Source: Delphinapterus leucas (taxonomy: Eukaryota > Chordata > Mammalia > Artiodactyla > Monodontidae). From it: a stretch of 64,000 nucleotides of DNA. Shown one piece after another: positions 24,601-36,600 of this stretch. A program made the translations under genes and the position numbers. Under the pieces are notes generated by a model, which was given only the letters and a program-made list of their open reading frames with translations, was not told the DNA's origin and did not search any database. Where the stretch lies: NCBI RefSeq assembly GCF_002288925.2, contig NW_022097996.1:9618451-9682450 (forward strand), in the 5' to 3' direction. Each line of letters opens with the position of its first letter. Position 1 is the first letter of the stretch.

Positions 24601-27600
24601 TCAGGCAGGGATTCTCCACAGAGTGTGCTTTCCCCTTTCCTGCCACACTAAGAATCTTCTTATACACCCTGTTAGGGCATGGCGTGTCTTCTAGCAAGCT
24701 ATAGTTATCGATGGCTGTAAATGTGTATACTCGGGTGTGTAGGTGCAGAGGAAAGTTCACAAGCCTTGGAAGAGCTTGGTTCCTCATTTTTAAGAGGTAT
24801 TTGGACTAGATTATCTTAGAATTCCTTCCATCTTATAAATCATGTAATTTCTTATTTACATAGAGCTAGTTGTAAAAGAACACAGTGGCATAGATATTTC
24901 TTGACTGGTTATATAAAAGACCAAAGGGTTTTGGTTGACCCAGTGAAATGATAGAATAATGAGAGACAATATTTTTGTGTTAAAAGAGAGCTTAGAAATA
25001 ATCTAGTCGAGACTTCCCTGGCGGTCCAGTGGTTAAGAATCCACGCTTCCACTGCAGGGGTAACAGGTTCTATCCCTGGTTGGGGAACTAAGATCCCGCA
25101 TACCCCATGGTGCGGTGAAAGGGAGGGAGGGAGGAGGGTGGGAGGAAGGAAAGAAAGAGAAAGAGAGAGGGAAAGAAAGAGAAAGGAAGGAAGGGAAAGG
25201 AAAGGAAGGAAGGAGAGAGAGAGAGGGAGGGAGGGAGTGGGAGAGAGAGAGAAATAAAAAGAAAGAGAAAGAATCTAGTCAAGTCTCCAGATGAAGACAT
25301 TTGAGGCCCAACACTAATTTAGAGGCAGAGTTAGAACTAATGCTTTATGACTAGGTTAAAGGAGATGTTGGATACTATGGTGTACAGCTCAGCAGTAAGA
25401 TCTGACTCTGGTTTATTTAAGCTAAAAATAAATTTTCACTTTGGAAAACAGTTTGGTAGTTTCTTAAAAGGTTAAACATATATAGCCTAGCAATTCCACT
25501 CTTAAATTTTTACCCAAGGGAGATGAAATTGTATGGCTCTACAAAAATATGTATGTGAATATTTATGGCAGCTTTATTCATAGTTGTCAAAAACTGAAAA
25601 CAACAACCCACATATCCATCAGGTTGTGGATGTTATCAATAAACATCTATAGTACATCCATACAATGGAATACTTCTTAGCAATAAAAAAAAGAGTGGGC
25701 TATTGTTATATGCAACAAGGATGACTCTCAAAAGCATTATACTGGTAGTGTTCGAGATTTCCAGTTGCTCTACATCCTTGCCAGCACTCGTCAGTCTTTA
25801 GTTTTGACCCTTCTTGTAAGAGTGTAGTGGTACCTCACTGTAGTTTTAATTGGTATTTCTCTAAGGACTCATGTTTAGCATCCCTTCATTTGCCATCCTT
25901 ATGTCTTCTTCAGCGAATGCCTCCTCACATATTTTACCCATTTTTATTGCATTGTTTATGCTGTTGTTGAGTTGTAAGAATTCTTTTTTTATAAAACAGT
26001 TAAAAATGATACTTTATTAATGTGAATTTATTTTCTAAGTTAAAAATCGTTACATTTATGTACCATAAAATCAGTCAATGAGGAAGAATGAGGCTCTTCT
26101 GATAAACACAAAAATCTGAAATCAAGGGTCAGGGAACTACCTTCCTGTATTAACATTGAATTTATTTGTGTTTTTTAAAAATAAATTTATTTATTTATTT
26201 TTGGCTGTGTTGGGTCTTTGTTGCTGCACACAGGCTTTTTCTAGTTGTGGCGAGCGGGGGCTACTCTTTGTTGCGATACGGTTGCTTCTCATTGCAGTGG
26301 CTTCTCGTTGCGGAGCACAGGCTCTAGGCACTCGGACTTCAGTAGTTGTGGCATGTGGGCTCAGTAGTTGTGGCTCACGGGCTCTAGAACGCAGGCCCAG
26401 TAGTTGTGGCGCACGGGCTTAGTTGCTCCGCGGTATGTGGGATCTTCCCGGACCAGAGCTCGAACCATGTCCCCTGTATTGGCAGGCGGATTCTTAACCG
26501 CTGCGCCACAAGGGAAGCCCAATTTATTTGTTTATTACTTTGGCTGAAGTTGTAAGAATTCTTTTTAATTTTCTGTTTTCAAGTTCTTTATCAGATACGT
26601 GTGTTGTAAATATTTTCTCCCAATCTCTGAGTTACCTTTCGCTTTAAGGGTGTCTTTTGAAGAAGTTTTAAATTTTTATTAAGTTCAATTTATAGGTTTT
26701 CTTTTCATGTTCTTGTTCTTTAATCTAGGAAATCTTTGCCTAACTTTCCCTCTCTTTTTCTAGAATTGCCCTATCCTATACAGTATCCATCAGTTGCATG
26801 TGACTATTAAACAATAGAATTTAAAATTCTATTTTATTTTAATTAATTAAACTTTAAATTAAAAGCTGATACTTGATTCAGTTATTGAGGAAATTTTAAG
26901 TATGTTCAGAAGATCTAACTAAAATCTAACTAAAACTATTAAAAAAAGAAAACTTTATCATGACTTTATCATGGGACTTCCCTGGTGGTCCAGTGGTTAA
27001 GATTCTGTGCTCCCAATGAAGGGGGCCCAGGTTCAATCCCTGGCCAGGGATCCCACATGCCACAGCTAAGAGCCTGCATGCTGCAACTGGAAGATTCCCA
27101 TATGCCACAACTAAAGATCCCACACACCGCAATGAAGATCCCGCATGCCACAACTAAGACCCAGCGCAGCCAAATAAATAAATTAATTAATATTTTTTTT
27201 TAAGAAAAGTTAGGGACTTCCCAGGCAGCGCACTGGTTACAAATCCGCCTGTCAATGCAGGGGACACGGGTTCGAGCCCTGATCCGGGAAGATCCCACAT
27301 GCCACGGAGCAGCCAAGCCCGTGTGCCACAACTGCTGAAGCCTGTGCTCTAGAGCCCGTGCTCCTCAACAAGAGAAGCCACGGCAATGAGAAGCTCAAGC
27401 ACTGCAAGGAAGAGTAGCCCCCGCTCAACTAGAGAAAACCCGTGCACAGCATTGAAGACCCAACGCAGCCAAAAATAAATTAATTAATTAAAAAAAAAGT
27501 CAATTCACTTCCCCCACCTTAACAAGTCAAATTGTTGTTGTTGTTTTTTAAATGACTATCATTAGGAAATGCCACATTTTTTAAATGTTAAAATATACTA

Positions 27601-30600
27601 GCGTACAACTTCTCAGGGATATGGAAATGACTGTCGGCGGTCTTAATTAACTAATTGAATGCTGTCCCTTCTTGGTCTGTTCCAAGCTGTCTGTCTTAGA
27701 AGTAACCTAACAGGGGTTAGGTAGTGGTTCAACAGGGAAACAATATTGAGGGAGAAGTTAGAAAAATGACTAGAAAAAACTACAGTCACTTTTATTGCTA
27801 AGATTCTTGGATTTTTTTTTTCTATCCATATCAAATCTGTTGCTCTTAGTATAATACACTGTTACAGTTTTTCTTCTTTCTAACATATTAGTGGAATGAT
27901 TTAAGAGAAAGTATTTGGAACTTGTACTCGTTTGAGTGCAAAATCAGTTTGTTATTAACTGGGTGACCTTGGGCCTTGACAACTGGATTGGTATCGATAG
28001 TATTTACTTCACTCAGTTTTGGGGTAAGAGCTAATTAAATATTGTATAGAAAATATTTGTCAATAATTCTTATTGTTAGTGAAGGTAATTCATACAATGA
28101 TATTTTCAATTCCTACTCCTTTCTAAGCAAGGGTCTACTTTTATTTTTAGAATTCCCTTTCAAGTGTCAGCTTTGATGTGTACTTTTATGAATATGTATG
28201 TTTTATAAATATAACTATCATATTAATATAACATTTCTGGTAATTAGATAATTATCAATATCATTTGAAAATCTTCTCATAAAATTAAAAAGCTTTGCTG
28301 AATCTTGTTAGAGAAGTGTTTTGCCAAACTGCATAAGACTATAAAGCATCAAGGAGTTTATTAAAGTTACTAACGTAATCTCAAAAATTTAGACAAAATC
28401 TGGGAATTATTTTTGTTTCCTTCCTCCAAGGCAATATCTTGTTGAATCATGAGGTAGCAGTCTCACTTTATTTCATTTCCATTGCCATGTCAGTAGTTGT
28501 AAGTGTTGTTCACTTTGCATCAGGACAAATATAGTATCAAAATGAAAATCATGAACTATTAGCATTAGTAGTTCCTTGAAAATTAACAAGTATACCTAGC
28601 AAATGCTATACTAATACTAAAATATCCATTAAGATCTCTTAGATTTTATTTTTGTACCATGAGACTTTTGTCATAAGGAAAAGAGCACTACAAATTTTGA
28701 CAATAGTAGGAAGGGTATAGTTACATAATTCTGATGTCTGCGGAGAGGTGTCTGATAACCATACAGAAAAGACACTCTTGGCCTCATTACTAACATTAAA
28801 TAGATGTTAAGCTTACCTTTTTTTTTTTTTAGATCAGATCTCCTTCCTCCCCTCCCCGCTTTTGACATAAGTTGTATCTAAAGCTAAGATCCCCAACCTT
28901 TACTTTTCCTCCCTCTCCAGAGGTTACTACTTTCTTCAAGTTGATGTGTATCATACCCATATGTGCTTTTATTAGTTTAGTATATGTTAAGGTGTGTGTA
29001 TATTCAGTATTTTTAGGTATTGCCAAATTATCCTCCAGAATGATTGTACCAATTTATACTACATTTTGACTACATATTTCCAATACATTGTATTATTAGT
29101 CTAATTTTAGCCTATCTAAATTGTCTTATTTAGCCTATCAATTATTGTTTTATTTTGCATGTCCTTGATTCTAATGATACTGAGTTCTTTATATCTTTAT
29201 TTTTTGATCACTCTTTTTTTCCCATTCTGTTGGGGTTTTTTGGTTTTTGGTTTATTTCTTTTTGGCTGCAGTGTGCAGCATGCCGAACTTCCCCAACCAG
29301 GGATCCAACCCATGCCCCCTGCAGTGGAAGCGCAGAGTCTTAACCGCTGGACCGCCAGGGAAGTCCATTTCTGTTGAGTTTTAAAATCTTTTTATTGTTG
29401 TTGATTTGTACGAGCTTTTTATACTGAATAGGTTCCCAGTGCTTTTTTTAATAACACGTAATGGAAATATCTTCTCTCAATCTCTGGCTTGTGTTTTCAC
29501 TCTGTTAATGGTGTCTTTTGAAGATTTTCAAAGTACCATAGTCAAATATATGAATCTTTGTCTTACAGTTTGTGCTTCTTGTCTCTTAAGAAATTCTCCA
29601 CTATCCCAGAGTGATAAGATATTTTCCTCTTTTTGTTTTATTTTTCACTACAAGTTGTAAAGTTTTTGTCTTCATATCTTAAGTATTTAAGGCATCTGGA
29701 ATTAATTTTTTTGTGTGGTGTGAAATAATTTTTTCCAAATGGGTTACAAACTTTCCCAGCACCATATGTTGACAATGGTACTTTTATCATATGTCCTAGA
29801 CATGTATGTGCCTCTTTTCTGGACTGTTTATTCCTTTTCCGTTGGTCCATTACCTATCTTAGTGCAACATCCTACTGTTAATTACATTATAGTAAGTTGT
29901 AATACCAGAAAACTTAAATCCTTTCTAATCATTGTTATTTAATATTTTTTAGCTAATCATAGCCCTTGACTCTTTCATATGATTTTTTTTTAAATTTTAT
30001 TTATTTATTTATTTTTGGCTGTGTTGGGTCTTCATTTCTGTGCATGGGCTTTCTCTAGTTGCGGCAAGCGGTGGCCACTCTTCATCGCAGTGCATGGGCC
30101 TCTCACTGTCGTGGCCTCTCTTGTTGCAGAGCACAAGCTCCAGATGCGCAGGCTCAGTAGTTGTGGCTCAGGGGCCTAGTTGCTCCGTGGCATGTGGAAT
30201 CTTCCCAGACCAGGGCTCGAACCCGTGTTCCCTGCATTGGCAGGCAGATTCTCAACCACTGTGCCACCAGGGAAGCCCTCATATGATTCTTAATTTCCAA
30301 AGTAGATTAGTGAGAACTGATTTTTTTTTTTTTTTTTAGTAGAGAGATTTATTTTAAGGAATTGGCTCACTTCACGTATAACGTAAGAACGTTACAACGG
30401 TGTACTTCCAAGTCCTCCCTCCCATTCTTTGTGCTGTGGTGCTCACACATTTTATTTTTATACATGTTATAAATTCCACAATATGTTGTTACCATTTTTC
30501 CTTTAGACAGTTAAATATGTTTTTAAACAATTTTTAAAAGAAAAGTAGCTTTTTATATTTTCTTTTATTTTCACCACTTTCAGAGTTCTTCACTTTTTTT

Positions 30601-33600
30601 ATAGATTCTATTATAATATTCCTTCTTTCTAAAGAACTTCCTTAACATTTTTGTAACACAGTCTGTTGGCAATGAATTCTCTCACCTTTTATTTGTCTCA
30701 GAGTCTTTTTTTTTTTCAGCTAAGTTTCCCTTTGTTTTTTACCTTTTTTTCTTCCAGTTTTAATGAGATATAATTAACATACAGCACTGTATCAGTTTAA
30801 GGTGTACAGCATAATGATTTAACTTACATATATCACAAGATGACCACAGTAAATTTAGTGAACACTGATCATTTCATATAGGTATAAAATTAAAGAAATA
30901 GAAAAATTGTTTTTCCTTGTGATGAGAACTCTTAGGATTTACTCTCTTATCAGCTTTCATATATAACATAGAGCAGTGTTAATTATATTTATCATGTTAT
31001 ACATTATATTCTTAGTACTTACCTATCTTATAACTGGAAATTTGTACCTTTTGACCACCTTCATCCAATTCCTCCTCTCCCCACCCCCACCTCTGGTAAC
31101 CACAGATTTGATCTCTTTTTCTATGAGTTTGTTTGTTTGTTTTTTTTGAAATATAATTGACGTATAACTATTAGTTCCCATTACACAACATAGTGATTCA
31201 GTATTTCTATATATTTCAAAATGATCACCATGATAAGTCTAGTACCATCTGTCACCATACAAAGATATTATATAATTATTGATTATATCCTCCACACTGT
31301 ATATTTCAAACCCATGACTCATTAATTTTGCATCTGGAAGTTTGAACCTCTTAATCTCTCTTACCTATTTATTTCTATTTTTAACAAGAGTTTATTTTCC
31401 TTTCCAATTAACATTATTTTTAAGGAGAGTTTTATAGGTTTTTAAAAGTTTTTATGTGATTTTATACTTCTCTTTTATGATACATTTAATTTTTTGCCAT
31501 ATGAATGGTATTCTCATTTTAATTCTTATTACTTTTACTGATTGTTCATGGCTGGCATGTAAGAACTCAATTTTTGTACATTGATTTTTTTTATCTAGCA
31601 ATCTTGATGAACTCTCCTATTAGTTGTAATAGGTTTCCTTCAGAATGTCTTCTAATAATATCATCTGTGGACAGTGACATTTTATTTCTCCACTTCTAAT
31701 CATTTTATCCTTTATTTTTCTTGTCTTATTGCATTATATATCATTTCCAGTATAGTATTAAATTTAAGCAGTCATAGTGGGTATCCTTTTGTTCTTGACA
31801 TTGAGGGAACTGTTTCTTATGCTACATCATCAACTATGAAGTAGGATTTGGTTAGAACCCTTTATCAGATTAAAGAAATATTTTTCTATTTATAGTTTGG
31901 TAAGAGTTTTTGCCTTTGAATTGATGTTGAGTTTTTTAAATACATTTTTGGAATCTTTTAAGATTTGTTTTTCCCTGTATTCATTTATGTGTGAATTATG
32001 CTGATAGGTTTTCTAATGTTGTGCCAGGAAGCAAAAGCATTACATAAAAATCAATTTGCTAGACATATCTTTTTAATGTTATATTTGAATCAGAAAGAAC
32101 CAAAGTCTGTTCCACTGCCAGAGAGAAAAGAAAACTGAACCTCTTTTCTCTGCTCATAGGTCTCCACAGTGAATATATGTGTTGATTAAATAGAAAAAGG
32201 AGAAAAATAGGAAAAAAATGTGATGTCATTTACAACTTACTTCATTAACACTCTTACCTGTAAAAAAGTTCCTTTATGGTGTGTACAGTTCTCCTGAACA
32301 AGATTAAACAGCTTTCGGCATTAACTCAACCTAAAGGTTATAGGTTACATTACAGATATTTAAAGGTAGTTTCAGCAGTAAAACTGCTTTAGAGTGAGAG
32401 AATCTTATCACCTTTTTGTTTGTTTGTTTCTTTTTTTGAATGGAAGGGAAAACTCAACAAAAGAAAATTACTGCTTATGATGGATTGCAGACATATTTAA
32501 TAATTTAATCTTTGCTTTACCTTATATTAGCCAGCTAACTAATTTTCTTTGTTCACTAGCTTATAAATTCAGTCTATATTCTTATCAACTCAAAGTATGG
32601 CCTTTTAGAGCACATCATCTCTGCAAATTTTTCTTAGTCTCTGACAATTCCTTCCTCTCTGTAGCATAGCATGCTGTGGTGGTGAAGTGTACTCTCTCTG
32701 GATCTCATTTGTCTGGGTTCAAGTCCTGGCACAGCCTTTACAGCTTTGGGACCTCATAATTTCTGTGCTTCATTTTTTTCCTCTGTAAAATGGGAATATA
32801 GTTCCTACCTCATAGCATTCCTGGGAGGATTAAAGGAATTAAATGTAAAGTTCTTGCAGAGTGCCTGACATTTAATAAATACCATATCATAATAACTATG
32901 TATATTATAATTATTTTAAATAAGACTAGGAAAGAGAAGAACATATATGATGTTTTAGTCCATGGTTCTTTCTGCAAAAGACAGACTTAAATATTTCTCC
33001 AAGGCAATTCACTAAAATTAAATTTGCCATATGATGAAATTGCCAAATTTACCAAATGTACTAACTTGCCAAATTCTTTATTTTTTTTTTTTTTATGAGA
33101 TATAGTTGATTTGCCAAATTCTTGTGTTGTTGTTTTGTTTTGTGTTTTGTGGTTGTGGTGGGTTTTTTTCCTGAAGTTTACAGTAATTCATACTGCTTTT
33201 GAAGATTTCTGTGAGGCTGGATTGGCTGGTTGTCATTTTGTGTTCATAACAGCTTTTTAAGTGTTAGATTTGCTGAAATCTGAGGTCATAATATGAGTAT
33301 TCTTAGTAATCATTGTAATATTCAGAAACACATTTCAAAATCAGTAACCAGAAACCCCCAAGAGCTACGTATGAAAGGAGTATTAGAAAAATACCATTTG
33401 CTTGCTTAAGAGGTCAATAAGGAAGATTGTCTGTGCAAGGAGCTTGTGCCGGTGCTTTGAGAGTGTGAAAGTCTGATTTGTATGCTCCCCTATAAGTACG
33501 AATATTCAAGCTGAGAAATCAACTTAAAGATTGACCTCAAGATACTTCTTGGGGACCTGCCTCAACCTGTTCTACATAGAATTCCCACAGATGTAGCCCC

Positions 33601-36600
33601 ACCAAAGATGGGCTCACCATCCAGAATTTTAAAACAACAGTAATGAAATCCACCATGAGTTAGAATCAGCAAACATAACAAGACTCCCAAGAACTTCAGA
33701 CAATTGTACAATCTGATGGAGATTCTAAAATTAAAACGTTAAAATGACCAAAGACATATACAAAGATATCAAACCTATGAAAAGAGCAAGATGCTATTTT
33801 TTAAAGAGAACTTCTAGAAATGAAAAGCAGTCATTGAAAAGTTGAGTTAAATAGCAGACTTGACACCAATAAGAAAGAATTAGCAAATTAAGATAGAGCT
33901 GAGGAAAGTATCCAGAATGCACTGTACAGGGCTATAAAAGCAAAATATGAAAGGATAATTTAGTTACAGAGACAGAGAGTAAAATGAAACATTACAATGA
34001 GTATTTAATAGGCATTCCACTAGTAGAAACTAGGAAGAATGGAGGAGAAATCGTATTCAAGATGATAATGACTGACAGTGTTTTTCACAGTTGTCAAAGA
34101 TGAGTCTTTATATGTTAAAAGTATAATCCCCCCCCAAAAAAAGAAAATCATGCCAATGTACATCTTAATGAAAGATCAAAACATCAATGGGAAATAGATT
34201 TTAATAGCAACCTATAACGGATTACCAGTTAGACTGGCAGCAGATTTCTCATCAGCTATGATAGATGCCAGAAGACAGTTGGATTAGTATTTTTACCGTT
34301 CTAAGGTAACTTGTTACCCTATAATTCCACCACCATCACTGTTGAGGAGTAAATTCAAAATTAAGAAATTTCCAGACTAATAATGACTAAGAGCTTACAT
34401 TTTGAACACCATTTAAAGGAAGTAGACTAAAGGATGTATTTCAGGAAAAAGGGAATTGAACCCAAGAAATGGGATACAAGAAGGATTGGTGAACAAATAA
34501 ATTGGTTAAAATGATAGTAAATAATCATTAACTGTGAAAAATAATGTAAAATAATTAATTGACTCTACAGTACTATTGTTAGGACATATCTTTCTTTTAT
34601 TTACATAGCACTGAGGGAAAAAGCAACACTGAGAATTGAACCATGACAAGTTGCTTTAATGATGGTGTTGATCAGTACATGAATCTGTTACACAAACTTC
34701 TCTTTCTGGGCTTCCCTGGTGGCTCAGTGGTTGAGAGTCCGCCTGCCAATGCAGGGGACACAGGTTCGTGCCCCTGTCTGGGAAGATCCCACATGCCGCG
34801 GAGCGGCTGGGCCCATGAGTCATGGCCGCTGAGCCTGTGCGTCCGGAGCCTGTGCTCCGCAACAGGAGAGGCCACAACAGTGAGAGGCCCGCGTACCGAA
34901 AAAAAAAAAAAAAAAAAAAACTTCTCTTTCCTTTTAAATTTCTTTTATCCAGTCCAAGGAATTTGGCAGTTGCCTTCATGTGCATTGCTTCAAATGTGAT
35001 AGGGAATCCTTTTGTACATATCTTGGTTACGGACCATAGCAAAGTTTCATCTATTTATAAATAGCTTCCATAGTAGAAAAAAATCAACAACAACTAAAAT
35101 TCAAGAACTCAAGAAATAACAGGATAACAATATTATTGAGAAATACAGAGGTAACTAGAAGAAATAGCTGTAAGAGTCAAAAGTAGTTGCCTCTCAAATT
35201 GGTGATTCATTTTTAACTGTGTGTGTATATGTGTAAAATTTCATTTAAAAAAACAGAAGACTGGCCTTCCCTGGTGGCGCAGTGGTTGAGAGTCCGCCTG
35301 CCGATGCAGGGGACACGGGTTCGTGCCCCAGTCCGGGAAGATCCCACATGCCGCGGAGCGGCTTGGCCCGTGAGCCATGGCCGCTGAGCCTGCGCGTCCG
35401 GAGCCTGTGCTCCGCAACGGGAGAGGCCACAACAGTGAGAGGCCCGCGTACCGCAAAAAAAAAAAGAAGACTGTTGACTGAAGGAAAAATTGGTGTAGCT
35501 ATATTATTTAGAAATAAATCTAGAAATAGATTTTAAGACAAAGAGCATTACATAATGGTAAACCTTGCACTAGTATTAATCCTAACCATTATGTACCTAG
35601 CAATATAGCCTCAAGGTGTATAAAGCAAAATATGACAGAATTACAAAAAGAAATTGCCAGTTTCTTCTCTCCTAAGACTCAAAGTAGGTAAGGATATAGG
35701 AGATTTAGATAAGATAATAAACTTAACCTGCTCTGTATACAACAATTAGATTATATATTTCCAATTTTCATGCACACTGGATCATTTGTAAAAATCAGCT
35801 ATTCACAGTGTACAGACTTACAAAGCAAGTTTCAATAAATATCAAAAAAGTATTATAAAATCTGTTCCCTGCCCACAAGAAAATTAGAAATCAGTAACCA
35901 AAAGATAACCATTTCCACCTTTATATTTGGAAGTTAAACCAAACACACACACAACACACAGTTCTTTTGTAGCTAAAAGTAGAAATCACAATAGAAATTT
36001 CATTGTATTTAGAAATGGGTAAATTGAAAACACAATGTAAACTTGTAAAATATATCCAGAGCATCACTTACAGGGCTGTCTGTAACCTGAATGCATATTT
36101 TAATCAGCTACACATCTAACTGCAGAAATTTAAAAAGTATAACAGATAAAACTTGAAATAGAACAATAAAACTCAGAGCAGAAATTAAATAGAAATTGAA
36201 AAGCAAACATTTATGTTAATGATAATTGACTTGTTGGTTATGAGCTAAAGGAATACAACATTTTAAACTGTAAAGGAAGAAAAAATAAAATTAATAAAAG
36301 AGAAAGCAGTGCATTGCACCTGACTCAGAGAAATGTTATTGTATAGTAAAAATGGCAGCATTCACTAAATATATAGATTAAATGTAGCTTCCATTTACAT
36401 CCTTAGAAAAACTTTTTTTTTAGAATTGAAGTCTAGTCATTCTAGCTTATTTTCAAATATTACAAAGTAAAAACTTTACAGCATTGAGGCGAAAACAAAA
36501 AACACAAACAAAAAACCAGTGGACAGAATAGATATTTCAGAAATATATTCAAACTACTAAAGGACTCAGGTGTTGAAAACCAAGGATAAGTTAAAGGCGA

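Larger units (their letters stand above)
25430..26770. mobile_element. L1 segments in two orientations, hosting the nested insertion
   Basis: The 25430-25740 part reads as sense L1 3' sequence (TACAATGGAATACTTCTTAG). The 25741-25970 and 26567-26770 parts read as antisense L1 (TACCTCACTGTAGTTTTAAT, GGAAATCTTTGCCTAA). The second pair was one piece before the insertion at 25989-26548. Confidence 0.7.
33560..36300 (+). mobile_element. Sense L1-derived segment interrupted by two SINEs
   Basis: Phrases such as GCAGATTTCTCATCAGCTAT, AGATGCCAGAAGACAGTTGG and AATTAGAAATCAGTAACCAA resemble the central part of old L1 elements in sense orientation. The SINEs at 34707 and 35263 landed in it. Boundaries are approximate. 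Confidence 0.55.

Noticed and set aside
34643..35042. Several open frames of 60-130 codons on both strands
   Set aside because: They are translations of the SINE at 34707-34920. The same peptides recur at every short-form SINE in the window.
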